Positions 1 through 8,648 are shown, counted from the stretch's first letter. The stretch: DNA of 64,000 bases from Pseudarthrobacter sp. ATCC 49987 (GCF_009928425.1 NZ_JAABNS010000001.1:2542001-2606000); one strand, 5' to 3'. Numbers and translations are program-made. The notes: generated by a model not told the origin, from the letters alone.

Positions 1-342
1 ACACCATCTCTGCCCTGCCGGCACATCTGCGAGGCTCTCTGACCTGGGACCCGGGCGCGGAAATGGCCGCCCACAAGACCTTCACCCTGGCCACCGAAAT
101 GCAGGTTTACTTCTGCGACCCAGCCAGCCCCTGGCAGCGCGGTTCGAACGAGAACACCAACGGGCTGCTGCGCCAGTACTTCCCCAAAAGCACCGACCTG
201 TCCGCCTACGGACCTGAAGACCTCGAACACGTCGCCCAGGAGCTCAACGGCCGCCCACGCAAAACGCTCGGCTGGGATACCCCAGCCGAGCGTCTACGTG
301 ATTTACTACTAACCACCTAACCACCAGGTGTTGCAACGACCC
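1..342 (+). mobile_element. IS30-family insertion sequence, 3' end only
   Basis: The right end of an insertion sequence runs in from outside the window. It consists of the transposase C-terminus followed by a short non-coding tail. The tail carries GGTGTTGCAACGACCC at 327-342, which looks like the terminal inverted repeat seen on actinobacterial IS30-type elements; the matching left end is outside the window, so the boundary is inferred. The host sequence should resume after about 342. Confidence 0.7.
3..320 (+). CDS. IS30-family transposase, C-terminal part (truncated by window start)
   Basis: The reading frame is open from base 3, so the gene begins outside the window. The visible 105 residues are the end of a DDE transposase catalytic core. 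A WDPGAEM stretch holds the second catalytic Asp, and [15 protein letters not shown] holds the catalytic Glu; both are typical of IS30 transposases. The closing [16 protein letters not shown] segment is the usual family C-terminus. The visible part shows no damage, so it may be intact. It encodes the enzyme that cuts and joins the IS ends. Confidence 0.88.
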   Translation, partial: TISALPAHLRGSLTWDPGAEMAAHKTFTLATEMQVYFCDPASPWQRGSNENTNGLLRQYFPKSTDLSAYGPEDLEHVAQELNGRPRKTLGWDTPAERLRDLLLTT

Positions 343-422
343 CTAGAAACCGCCCAGTGAACACGCCGGGCATTTCTGTCAGCAACCGGGCTGGAGCGTC
401 AGCCCCGGCCGGGGAAGGAGCG

Positions 423-1835
423 TCAGGCTACGTTGTTGGTGTAGTCCAGGTCGCGGGTTTCCTTGCTGACGAACAGTGCGATCAGCGTCAGCACGGACAT
501 GGAGGCGAGGTACACGCCGACCAGGACGGGGCTGCCCTTCGCCATTTCCCAAAGCCAGACGGCGATGAACGGGGCAACGGCCGCACCGAGGATGCTGGAG
601 AAGTTGTAGCTGATGGCGGAGCCGGTATACCGGACGTTCGTCGGGAACAGCTCCGGCAGCAGCGCACCCATGGGCCCGAAGGTCAGCCCCATCAGGGAGA
701 AGCCGATGATCAGCAGGGCCATCGTGCCCACGAAGCCGGCGCTGAACAGCGGGACAAAGAGCAGGCCGAAGCCGAAAATACCGAGGGTCACGGCGATCAG
801 CATCTTGCGGCGGCCGTACTTCTCCGCCAGCGGGCCGGAGACCAGGGTGAAGATACCGAAGAACACAACACCGGCAATCAGCATCCAGAGGAAGTCGTTG
901 CGGGTGTAGCCCAAGCCGGGGACGAACGCGGCCGCGGCCGCCTCGGTCATCGGCTTGCCGGCCTTCTCGGCGGCAGCCTTGGCTGCGTCCAGGGTGGCGG
1001 CGCGGGTGCCGTAGGTCAGCGTGAACGTTGTCATCAGGTAGAACAGCACGTAGGTGGCAAGCATGATGAACGTGCCCAGGATCAGCTGGCGCCAGCTGGT
1101 CTTGAAGACCCGGGCCAGCGGCAGCTTGGCGACCTCGTTGGATTCCAGGACCTTGGTGAAGGCCGGGGTCTCGATCAGTTTGAGCCGGACGTAGAGGCCG
1201 ATGATGACCATCACGGCGCTGAGCAGGAACGGCACACGCCAGCCCCACTCCATAAAGGCGTCCGGCGTCAGGGTGTAGCTGAAGACCAGGAAGATCACGT
1301 TGGCGATGATGAAGCCGATCGGGGCACCCAGCTGCGGGAACGTGCCGTAGATGGCACGTTTGTTCGCCGGGGCGTTTTCGGTGGCGAGCAGGGCCGCGCC
1401 GCTCCATTCGCCGCCGAGCGCAAGGCCCTGGGCGAAGCGCATCACAACCAGCAGCGCCGGGGCCCAGAAGGTCCAGCCCGGGACAAGGGCCGTCGGAAGG
1501 CAGCCGATCAGGAAGGTGGCAATACCCATGGTCAGCAGCGATGCGACCAGGGTGCCCTTGCGGCCGAACTTGTCACCGAAGTGGCCAAAGACAATGGAGC
1601 CGAGCGGCCGGGCGATGAACGCGACGCCGAACACCGCGAAGGATGCCAGGAGCTGTGTGGTCTCGTTCTGGTTCGGGAAGAAGAGTTTCGGGAAGACAAG
1701 CACAGCGGCCGTGGCGTACACGTAGAAGTCGTAGAACTCAACGGTGGTGCCAATCAGGCTGGCGACGATGACGCGGCCGCGCGAGTTCACTGGTTTGGCG
1801 GACCCATGCTCCGTGGAGGTGGCAGTGGATGACAT
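423..1835 (-). CDS. MHS-family MFS transporter (metabolite:H+ symporter)
   Basis: A 470-residue integral membrane protein with about 12 hydrophobic segments. It belongs to the metabolite:H+ symporter branch of the major facilitator superfamily (ProP/ShiA/KgtP-like). This is supported by the N-terminal GTTVEFYDFYVY segment, the loop motif GHFGDKFGRKG, and RFAQGLALGGEWSGA. The family imports small organic acids or osmolytes by proton symport; the substrate here cannot be told. The ATG at 1835 is used and the Shine-Dalgarno signal is weak. The gene stands alone, between an IS30 remnant and the divergent nitrate operon. Upstream lie two IclR-like inverted repeats (1920-1954), so it is probably inducible by its substrate. 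Confidence 0.9.
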   Translation of the reverse strand: MSSTATSTEHGSAKPVNSRGRVIVASLIGTTVEFYDFYVYATAAVLVFPKLFFPNQNETTQLLASFAVFGVAFIARPLGSIVFGHFGDKFGRKGTLVASLLTMGIATFLIGCLPTALVPGWTFWAPALLVVMRFAQGLALGGEWSGAALLATENAPANKRAIYGTFPQLGAPIGFIIANVIFLVFSYTLTPDAFMEWGWRVPFLLSAVMVIIGLYVRLKLIETPAFTKVLESNEVAKLPLARVFKTSWRQLILGTFIMLATYVLFYLMTTFTLTYGTRAATLDAAKAAAEKAGKPMTEAAAAAFVPGLGYTRNDFLWMLIAGVVFFGIFTLVSGPLAEKYGRRKMLIAVTLGIFGFGLLFVPLFSAGFVGTMALLIIGFSLMGLTFGPMGALLPELFPTNVRYTGSAISYNFSSILGAAVAPFIAVWLWEMAKGSPVLVGVYLASMSVLTLIALFVSKETRDLDYTNNVA

Positions 1836-1919
1836 GTAGTAGCGCTTTCATGAAGACCGGACCAGTGCTGTAAAAGCCGCCCGGAAGAGGATACGTATGC
1901 TTACATAATAGGATCTGGC

Positions 1920-1954
1920 GTCCAATCGATGGACAGAAGTTCCACTATTTGGAC
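1920..1954. promoter_or_regulatory. Paired TCCA-n5-TGGA operator upstream of the MHS transporter
   Basis: Two inverted repeats lie 20 bp apart centre to centre. The first is GTCCA-n5-TGGAC at 1920-1934 (perfect) and the second is TTCCA-n5-TGGAC at 1940-1954. Two sites on the same helix face suggest cooperative binding of a dimeric regulator; the TGGA/TCCA arms resemble IclR-family sites. A TATTAT -10-like hexamer for the minus-strand gene lies at 1905-1910, so the sites cover its -35 region. No matching regulator gene is in the window. Confidence 0.5.
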
Positions 1955-2037
1955 ATCGTGATTTGTCTCACGTGGTGGTCATCACACTACGCCAACCTTC
2001 GCCCCTCACGCCGCCACTAACGCGCCGATAGGCAAAC

Positions 2038-2091
2038 GTCACAGCACGTTAACAAACGGCGAGGGTCCCGGAAACGCGGCTTCCCTACTTT
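2038..2091 (+). promoter_or_regulatory. narK promoter with GlnR-like box
   Basis: Phased pentamers GTCAC (2038-2042), TTAAC (2049-2053) and GAAAC (2071-2075) sit on an 11-nt grid; the slot at 2060 is not conserved. The last one ends exactly 10 nt before TACTTT (2086-2091), a good actinobacterial -10 element. The pattern partly matches the published GlnR consensus gTnAC-n6-GaAAC repeated. The same spacing recurs at nirD, nirB and the 25011 gene. Confidence 0.6.
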
Positions 2092-2121
2092 GGAAGGACA
2101 ACATCCCCAAAGGAGGTCCCC

Positions 2122-3558
2122 GTGACTGCTGAACGAACTGCGAGCGCCGATGCCGGCGTTTCCCCCGGCACTTCCCCCCGCCTCGACGCCGGCACCACCC
2201 TCGGCGGTTCCGCCCTCGAATTCCGTCCCGGGCGCTGGATCGCCAACTGGGATGCCGAGAACAAGGAACAGTGGGAGTCCCAGGGACGCTCCATCGCCCG
2301 CCGCAACCTGAACTGGTCCATCTTCGCCGAGTTCCTGGGCTTCGTGGTGTGGCAGCTGTGGTCGATTGTGGTCGTCCAGCTGCCTGCGGCCGGCTTCACC
2401 TTCACCACGTCGGAAATCTTCTGGCTGATCTCCATGCCCAGCCTCGTGGGCGCTACCCTCCGGATCCCCTATACCTTTATGGTCCCCCGCTTCGGCGGCC
2501 GGAACTGGACCATCGTCTCGGCCCTGCTCCTGCTGATCCCCTCGATCGGCCTGGCCATGTGCGTCGCCAACCCGGAGACCCCGTTCGGGACCATGCTGTT
2601 CGTCGCGGCGCTGGCCGGCTTCGGCGGCGGCAACTTCGCCAGCTCCATGGCCAACATCACCTTCTTCTACCCGGCCCGCGAGAAGGGCTGGGCGCTGGGA
2701 CTGAACGCCGCCGGCGGGAACCTCGGCGCCGCCGTCGCACAGCTTGCCGTACCGATTGCCATCACCCTGCTGGCAGCCGGCACCGTCAACCTGCCGGTCG
2801 CCGGACTCATGTGGGTCCCGCTGATCCTGCTCGCCGCGTTCGGCGCCTGGAAGTACATGGACAACCTCACCAGCGCCAAGGGCGACGTCGCGGGTTCACT
2901 CGCCGCGCTCAAGGAACGGCACCTGTGGATCATGGCGCTGCTGTACATCGGAACCTTCGGCTCGTTCATCGGTTTCGCCGGCGTGTTCCCCAAGCTCATC
3001 AAGGACTACTTCCCGGCGTTCTCCTCGATCGGCGTCGGCACCGTTGCCCTGTCCCTGGCCTTCCTGGGCCCGCTGGTCGGCTCGCTGGCCCGCCCCTACG
3101 GCGGACGCATGGCGGACCGCATGGGTGGCGCCCGGATGACCGTCGCCGCGTTCGCCGCGATGGCCGTCATCACCCTGACGATGATCTGGACGCTGCCGCT
3201 GAAGAACTTCTGGTTCTTCCTGGTCCTGTTCCTGTTCCTGTTCACCGCCAGCGGCTTCGGGAACGGCGCCACCTACCGGATGATCCCGGTCATCTTCGCC
3301 ACCTCCAGCCGGGCAGCACGGGCCGGCGCCAGCACGGTGACCACCCAGCGCCTCGCGTCCTCGGCCCTCGGCCTCATCTCGGCCATCGGCGCCTACGGCG
3401 GGTTCGTCATCCCGCAGGTCCTCAACGCCTCCAACACCGCCAGCGGCTCCTACACCCCCGCGTTCTACGGCTTCGTGGGGGCCTATGTCCTGATGCTGGC
3501 CGTGTGCTGGTTCTGCTACATCCGCAACGCCAACCGAAACGCGATGGGACACGTCTAA
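2122..3558 (+). CDS. narK: Nitrate/nitrite transporter NarK
   Basis: A 478-residue MFS protein with about 12 membrane segments that imports nitrate, or exchanges nitrate for nitrite, at the cytoplasmic membrane. The glycine-rich stretch GFGGGNFASSMANITFFYP is the nitrate-signature motif of the NarK/NNP family, and a second glycine-rich motif occurs in the C-terminal half. The start is GTG at 2122, fixed by a strong AAAGGAGG ribosome binding site at 2109-2116. It is first in an operon with nasC and nasB, and only one base separates its stop from the nasC start. The promoter carries a GlnR-like box, which fits induction under nitrogen limitation. Confidence 0.93.
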   Translation: MTAERTASADAGVSPGTSPRLDAGTTLGGSALEFRPGRWIANWDAENKEQWESQGRSIARRNLNWSIFAEFLGFVVWQLWSIVVVQLPAAGFTFTTSEIFWLISMPSLVGATLRIPYTFMVPRFGGRNWTIVSALLLLIPSIGLAMCVANPETPFGTMLFVAALAGFGGGNFASSMANITFFYPAREKGWALGLNAAGGNLGAAVAQLAVPIAITLLAAGTVNLPVAGLMWVPLILLAAFGAWKYMDNLTSAKGDVAGSLAALKERHLWIMALLYIGTFGSFIGFAGVFPKLIKDYFPAFSSIGVGTVALSLAFLGPLVGSLARPYGGRMADRMGGARMTVAAFAAMAVITLTMIWTLPLKNFWFFLVLFLFLFTASGFGNGATYRMIPVIFATSSRAARAGASTVTTQRLASSALGLISAIGAYGGFVIPQVLNASNTASGSYTPAFYGFVGAYVLMLAVCWFCYIRNANRNAMGHV

Positions 3559-3559
3559 C

Positions 3560-5794
3560 ATGACCACCGGCGCCGACACGCACTGCCCCTACTGCGCCCT
3601 GCAGTGCGCCATGACGCTCACCGCCCCAGCGGTCCTGACCCCGGCTACCCAGCCGGGGTCAGACCCCGTGCCGGAGCAGCCGGCCGCCCTCCCCGACGCG
3701 CCGCTCGACGCGCCCCTCAATGTGACGGGCCGCGACTTCCCCACCAACCGCGGCGGACTCTGCCGCAAGGGCTGGACGTCGGCGTCGCTGCTGAACCACC
3801 CCGGACGCGTCACCGAACCGCTGCTCAAAGGCGCCGACGGCGTCCACCGTCCGGTCAGCTGGGACACAGCCCTGGAACTCATCACCACCGCCGTCAAGAA
3901 CACCCGCACCCGCTACGGGGCAGACGCCATCGGAGTCTTCGGCGGCGGCGGGCTCACCAACGAGAAGGCATACCAGCTGGGCAAGTTCGCCCGCCTGGCC
4001 CTGGGCACCTCGCGGATCGACTACAACGGCCGGTTCTGCATGTCCTCCGCCGCGGCCGCCGGGATGCGCGCCTTCGGCCTGGACCGCGGCCTCCCGTTCC
4101 CGCTGGCGGACCTCGATTCCGCCAGCACCATCCTGATGCTCGGATCCAACGTCGCCGAGACCATGCCGCCGTTCGTCCAGCACCTGCAGGGGGCCCGCGA
4201 CGCCGGCGGCCTGATCGTCGTCGACCCCCGCCGCTCGGCCACCGCGGCGTTCACCTCCGACGGCGGCGGCCTGCACCTGCAGCCGCTGCCCGGCACCGAC
4301 CTCGCCCTGCTGCTGGGCCTGGCCCACGTCGTGATCCACGAGGGCCTCGCCGACGCCGGCTATATTTCGTCCCGCACAAACGGCTACGACGCCCTGGCCC
4401 GGAGCGTCGCCTCCTACTGGCCCGAACGCGTCCAGTCCCTCACCGGCGTCCCGGCCGGCCTGATCCGCGACACCGCCCGCCGGCTCGCCGACGGCGCACG
4501 CCGGGGCGGCAGCTACATCCTCACCGGCCGGGGCGTGGAACAGCACGTCGACGGCACGGATACCGCCACCGCCGCCATCAACCTCTCGCTGCTGCTGGGC
4601 CTGCCCGGCTCCGCGCGCAGCGGCTACGGCACGCTCACGGGCCAGGGTAACGGCCAGGGCGGACGCGAACACGGCCAGAAGGCGGACCAGCTCCCCGGCT
4701 ACCGCAAGATCACCGACCCCGCAGCCCGCGCCCACGTGGCTGCCGTGTGGGGCGTTCCTGAATCGCTGATCCCCGGACCCGGCCTCCCCGCCGTCGAACT
4801 TCTCAAGTCCCTGGGACAGCCCGACGGCGTCCGTTGCCTCTTCGTGCACGGCGCCAACGTTGCCGTTTCCGCGCCGGACGCCAACGCCGTGATCGCCGGC
4901 CTGCGGAGCCTGGACTTCCTGGTGGTCTGCGACTTCTTCCTCTCCGAGACCGCCGCGGAGGCGGACCTGGTCCTGCCGGTCACCCAGTGGGCCGAGGAGG
5001 AAGGCACCCTGACCAACCTTGAAGGACGGGTGCTCCGCCGCCGCCGGGCCATCGCTCCCCCGCCCGGGGTGCGCAGCGAGTTGTGGATCATGAGCCGGCT
5101 GGCCGAGGCCCTGGACGCGCCGTCCACTTTCAGCGAGGATCCGGAAACCGTCTTCGGGGATCTCCGGCTCGCCTCCTCCGGCGGCCTGGCCGACTACTCC
5201 GGGATCGACTACGCCATGCTGGACCGCGGCGAGGCCGCCTACTGGCCCTACCCCGCCGGCAGCACCGGAACGCCGCGGTTGTTCCTCGATTCCTTTGCCC
5301 ACCCGGACGGGCGGGCGGTGTTCACCCCGGTGACGCCCCGCCGTCGTGCTGTTTCTTCGGCTTCCGCCGGCGTTGCGGCTGTGGCGGACCGGGCCGGCAC
5401 ACCGATGACCCTGATCACCGGCCGGCTAATGGAGCATTACCAGTCCGGCGCGCAGACCCGGCGGGTGGCCGCACTGGCCGAGGCCCAGCCGGAAGCACGG
5501 TTGCAGATCCATCCGGCGGCCGCCGCCGCGCAGGGCATCGCAGAGGGCGACGTCGTCTCCATTACCAACGGGCGCGGCGAGGTGTCCTGCCGCGCCGCGC
5601 TGAGCACGGAGATCCGGCCCGAAACGGTGTTCCTGCCTTTCCACTTCCCGGAGCTGGAAAGTGCCAACCGCCTCACGGAGGCGGCCACGGACCCGATCTC
5701 CGGGATGCCGGAATTCAAATTCAGCCACGTCTGGGTCCGGCCCGGCGCTGCCAGTCTCCGTGCCACTGAACTGCAGAAGGAAGGTGCGTCATGA
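3560..5794 (+). CDS. nasC: Assimilatory nitrate reductase, catalytic subunit
   Basis: A 744-residue molybdopterin oxidoreductase reducing nitrate to nitrite in the cytoplasm. The N-terminal [4Fe-4S] ligands are visible: Cys9, Cys12 and Cys16 (CPYCALQC) and Cys68 (GGLCRKGW). Mo-bis-MGD binding regions follow, including GVFGGGGLTNEKAY and GRGVEQHVDGTD, and a C-terminal MGD domain near GRLMEHYQSGAQTRR. The spacing between Cys16 and Cys68 is longer than usual because of an Ala/Pro-rich insert. The protein has no C-terminal [2Fe-2S] domain; that domain is on the next gene product. Its stop overlaps the nasB start by 4 nt (ATGA), implying coupled translation. The symbol follows Bacillus usage; narB/nasA are alternatives. 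Confidence 0.92.
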   Translation: MTTGADTHCPYCALQCAMTLTAPAVLTPATQPGSDPVPEQPAALPDAPLDAPLNVTGRDFPTNRGGLCRKGWTSASLLNHPGRVTEPLLKGADGVHRPVSWDTALELITTAVKNTRTRYGADAIGVFGGGGLTNEKAYQLGKFARLALGTSRIDYNGRFCMSSAAAAGMRAFGLDRGLPFPLADLDSASTILMLGSNVAETMPPFVQHLQGARDAGGLIVVDPRRSATAAFTSDGGGLHLQPLPGTDLALLLGLAHVVIHEGLADAGYISSRTNGYDALARSVASYWPERVQSLTGVPAGLIRDTARRLADGARRGGSYILTGRGVEQHVDGTDTATAAINLSLLLGLPGSARSGYGTLTGQGNGQGGREHGQKADQLPGYRKITDPAARAHVAAVWGVPESLIPGPGLPAVELLKSLGQPDGVRCLFVHGANVAVSAPDANAVIAGLRSLDFLVVCDFFLSETAAEADLVLPVTQWAEEEGTLTNLEGRVLRRRRAIAPPPGVRSELWIMSRLAEALDAPSTFSEDPETVFGDLRLASSGGLADYSGIDYAMLDRGEAAYWPYPAGSTGTPRLFLDSFAHPDGRAVFTPVTPRRRAVSSASAGVAAVADRAGTPMTLITGRLMEHYQSGAQTRRVAALAEAQPEARLQIHPAAAAAQGIAEGDVVSITNGRGEVSCRAALSTEIRPETVFLPFHFPELESANRLTEAATDPISGMPEFKFSHVWVRPGAASLRATELQKEGAS

Positions 5795-7347
5795 CTGAGC
5801 GCATTGTTGTTGTGGGCTTCGGGCCGGTGGCCGCGCGGCTGGTCGATGAGCTGCTGCCGGCGGTCCGCAGCGGGCTGGCGCACCTGACGGTGATCGGCGA
5901 GGAGGCGGAAGCCGCGTACAACCGCGTGCTGGTGGCGGACCTCGGCGTCGGCCGGACCACGGCGTCGGCTCTGGCGCTCTCCGATGCCGCCGCGCTGATT
6001 GCCGACGGCGTCGACGTCCGGCTGGGCGTCCGGGTCCGCCGCGTGGACCGCGCCCGGCAGCAGCTGGTCCTCAGCGACAGCACCTCCGCCGGCTACGACC
6101 GGCTCGTCTTCGCCACCGGCTCCCGCCCGGTGATCCCCAACCTCACCGGGATCAACCCGGACCCCGCCGCCCCGGTGCTGCCGCCGGGCGTCACCGCGCT
6201 CCGGGATCTGCGCGATGCCTCAGTACTTCGGGCAGCAGTGGCCGGCGGCAAGCGCGTGGTGGTCCTCGGCGGCGGCGTGCTGGGCCTGGAGACGGCCCTC
6301 GCCGCGGCCGAGGAAGGCGCCACGGTCACCGTGGTGCACAACGGCCCGCATCCGCTGGGCCGGAACATCGACCGCGGCGGCGGGGCGGTGCTTGCGGCGG
6401 CGCTGCGGAACTGCGGCGTGCGCATGGCCGGCAACGCCCGCTCCACGGGGGTCGAGCACAACGCACCCGACGGCGACTTCTCGGCGCTGCTGCTCGATGA
6501 CGGGTCCGCGATCGATGGCGACCTCCTGGTGCTCTCCTGCGGCGTCCGGCCGCGGACCGAGCTCGCGGAGGGCTGCGGGCTCTCCACCGGCGCCGGAATT
6601 CTGGTGGACCACAAGCTCCGGGCGCACCACGAGCCGCACATCTTTGCGATCGGCGACTGCGCCGAGGTCCGGTGCCCCGATCAGGAATGCCATGAGTGCC
6701 GCACCGCGCATGGTCCGTCCGGGCTGGTGGGCCCGGGCTGGAGGCAGGCCGAATGGCTCGCCGAGTACCTGACACTGCTGGCATCGGGGGCCCCGGAGGC
6801 GGAGCTCCTGCTTCCCTTGCCGGCCGAACTGCCGGGCGTCATTGTCCTCAAGGCCCACGGCCTGACCATGGCCGTCGCCGGGGATGTTTCCGCGGATCCC
6901 TGGGATGAGGAAGCCCTGTGTGCGGGGGCCGCGGACGGCCGCCCGAGGCTGCAGATCGCACAGTGGGCGGACCCCGAGCATGGCCGCTACGTGAAGATGA
7001 CGACCCGCGCCGGGGTGCTCGAAGGCCTCGTGGCGGTGGGCATGCCCCGCACCGCAGCGGAACTGGTGCAGCTGTTCGAGCGGGGCGCCGAACTCCCCGC
7101 GGACCGGTCGCTCCTGCTGCGCCTTGACGGACCGGACCAGACGGCAGCTACCGGCGCGGCCGACCCCGAGCGGACCGTGTGCCGGTGCGCCGGGGTCAGC
7201 GGCACCAAGATTGCTGCTGCGGTGACCGACGGCTGCGGGACGGTGGCCGAGGTGTCAGGCGCCACCCGCGCCGGGACAGGCTGCGGCGGCTGCCATGACG
7301 ACATCAAGGGGATCATCGAAAAGCACTTTCAGGGGGCGGTTGCCTGA
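5791..7347 (+). CDS. nasB: Nitrate reductase electron-transfer subunit (FAD oxidoreductase with BFD-type [2Fe-2S])
   Basis: A 518-residue flavoprotein that passes electrons from NAD(P)H to the nitrate reductase. The N-terminus is a NirB-like FAD/NAD(P)-binding fold: VVVGFGPVAARLVDEL for FAD and VVVLGGGVLGLETALAAAEE for the nucleotide, with IFAIGDCAE near the end of the fold. The C-terminus carries a bacterioferritin-associated-ferredoxin-like [2Fe-2S] domain with Cys464, Cys466, Cys498 and Cys501 (CRCAG, GTGCGGCHDD). It has no siroheme domain, so it is not a nitrite reductase. It is last in the narK-nasC-nasB operon. The symbol is by analogy with Bacillus nasB. Confidence 0.88.
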   Translation: MTERIVVVGFGPVAARLVDELLPAVRSGLAHLTVIGEEAEAAYNRVLVADLGVGRTTASALALSDAAALIADGVDVRLGVRVRRVDRARQQLVLSDSTSAGYDRLVFATGSRPVIPNLTGINPDPAAPVLPPGVTALRDLRDASVLRAAVAGGKRVVVLGGGVLGLETALAAAEEGATVTVVHNGPHPLGRNIDRGGGAVLAAALRNCGVRMAGNARSTGVEHNAPDGDFSALLLDDGSAIDGDLLVLSCGVRPRTELAEGCGLSTGAGILVDHKLRAHHEPHIFAIGDCAEVRCPDQECHECRTAHGPSGLVGPGWRQAEWLAEYLTLLASGAPEAELLLPLPAELPGVIVLKAHGLTMAVAGDVSADPWDEEALCAGAADGRPRLQIAQWADPEHGRYVKMTTRAGVLEGLVAVGMPRTAAELVQLFERGAELPADRSLLLRLDGPDQTAATGAADPERTVCRCAGVSGTKIAAAVTDGCGTVAEVSGATRAGTGCGGCHDDIKGIIEKHFQGAVA

Positions 7348-7365
7348 CACGGGTTCGGCGAGGTC

Positions 7366-7803
7366 CTAGCCCCAGTCGCCTCTACCGCCGTCTCCTCCTG
7401 CGCCGAACCCCGCGGCCCACCTGTGGAATCCGCTTTCGCTGTAGGGCCCGAGTCGCCCGATCCTCGGGGCCATGGCGCCGAACAGCATCACTCCGGCTGC
7501 CTCCGGGTCACCGCCGGAAGCGGTAAAAAGAGCCCGACGCCGGCGGCCGACGAGCCAGATGATTCCCAGGAATAGGGAGAACGACAGCCCCACCCCGCCA
7601 GCCATCGCGGCCGCCGTCGCGGACTCGTTCGCCTTGAAGCCGTTGATCAGCATCACACCAAACAGCAGCCCCAAAGGAATGGCAAAGACCAGCCTGCGCA
7701 CCAGCGCCCAGCGGAGACGTGAAACTGGAACCGGGAGCTTCGTTGTGGCTGTGGTTTCGGCGGGCAGGCCCGTCCCGGCGGCGCGGTGATCTGAAGAGTG
7801 CAA
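7366..7803 (-). CDS. Small membrane protein of unknown function
   Basis: A 145-residue protein that I do not recognise. It has a charged N-terminus (about 35 residues), two clear membrane helices around residues 37-55 and 70-88 (VFAIPLGLLFGVMLING and GVGLSFSLFLGIIWLVG), an RRRR patch after the second helix, and a Gly-rich tail. The start is TTG at 7803, preceded by GGGGGAAG at good spacing. It converges on nasB, with 18 bases between the two stops. No neighbour suggests a role. Confidence 0.65.
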   Translation of the reverse strand: MHSSDHRAAGTGLPAETTATTKLPVPVSRLRWALVRRLVFAIPLGLLFGVMLINGFKANESATAAAMAGGVGLSFSLFLGIIWLVGRRRRALFTASGGDPEAAGVMLFGAMAPRIGRLGPYSESGFHRWAAGFGAGGDGGRGDWG

Positions 7804-7923
7804 GTTCTTCCCCCAAAGAAGTGAGACCGTAGTGACTCTGATCGAATCCTAGGCGATTTCGGCCGCGTCGATGGTCCTTCAATGCTGCCTGGTTGTCCAG
7901 GCCAGGCCGAGACTCCGATGCAA

Positions 7924-7955
7924 AAGGCCCCGGAACCGTTTGGGTCCGGGGCCTT
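7924..7955 (-). terminator. Rho-independent terminator of the PVEPA-repeat gene
   Basis: An 11-bp stem, AAGGCCCCGGA (7924-7934) pairing with 7945-7955, with a 10-nt loop. On the minus strand it is followed by TTTTG. It lies just past the stop of the minus-strand gene ending at 7967. Confidence 0.8.
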
Positions 7956-7966
7956 GTAGGGCCGGG

Positions 7967-8497
7967 CTACTTGTTCTTGTTGGTCCTGCCCTCGTTCTCA
8001 GCCTTCGAGGCCGGGGATGCCTTGACGGCCGGGCCCGCGCCGTATGTTGGCGTTGCCGGTGTGGCGGCGTTGGAGCTGCGGTGCTCTGCCGCATTTGCCT
8101 GGCCGGCGGCGCGCTTGGCGGCGGCGTTCTCGTGAGTCCATGCGGAGTTGCCTCTCGGCTCTTCCGAAGCCGACTCTTCAGGCTCCGCATCTTCCGACTC
8201 CGACTCTTCCGGAGCTGGCTCGACCGTTGCCGGCTCGACCGGAGCCTGCTCAACCGGTGCGGGCTCAACCGGAGCCTGCTCAACCGGTGCGGGCTCAACC
8301 GGTGCGGGCTCAACCGGAGCAGGCTCTACCGGATCGGTGGTCGCGGCCGGGACCTCGGACACCACGGAGGCGGGCTCCGTCACTTCAGCAGTGGCGGCCA
8401 TGGCTGCGCCGCCGCCGGCAACGGCGACGACTGAAGCTACCGCGACAGCTTTGGTGGTGGTGCCCAGGGCACCGAAAAAGGAGAAGATTCCTGACAT
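7967..8497 (-). CDS. Exported or surface-anchored PVEPA-repeat protein, unknown function
   Basis: A 176-residue low-complexity protein. The first ~35 residues (FFGALGTTTKAVAVASVV, then AVAGGGAAMAATAE) look like a signal peptide or anchor. The middle has about eight five-residue units of PVEPA/PVEQA type, encoded by a 15-bp DNA repeat. An acidic ESE/DAEPEES stretch and a basic NKNK end follow. Such repeats are common in extended cell-wall spacers. The start is set at the ATG at 8497 because GAAAGG precedes it at good spacing; the frame stays open another 50 codons upstream, but that part looks non-coding. Function unknown. Confidence 0.6.
   Translation of the reverse strand: MSGIFSFFGALGTTTKAVAVASVVAVAGGGAAMAATAEVTEPASVVSEVPAATTDPVEPAPVEPAPVEPAPVEQAPVEPAPVEQAPVEPATVEPAPEESESEDAEPEESASEEPRGNSAWTHENAAAKRAAGQANAAEHRSSNAATPATPTYGAGPAVKASPASKAENEGRTNKNK
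8211..8336. repeat. 15-bp coding tandem repeat (PVEPA/PVEQA units)
   Basis: Repeated variants of a 15-bp unit such as CAACCGGTGCGGGCT and CAACCGGAGCCTGCT lie in tandem within the exported-protein gene. On the minus strand each encodes Pro-Val-Glu-(Pro/Gln)-Ala. The near identity of the units suggests copy number can change by slippage. Confidence 0.8.
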
Positions 8498-8648
8498 GAA
8501 AGGCCTTTCGGGAAAAGGGACGTGCGTTGATCCGGAGGCCACCCCAAACAGCCGGCCGGGCGTCACGTTACGCGACAGAAACGGGTCTCGGCGGGCAGGT
8601 GGGCCGATCCTGCGGAATTGCTGATCAGAAACTTCCCCGGCGGACACA

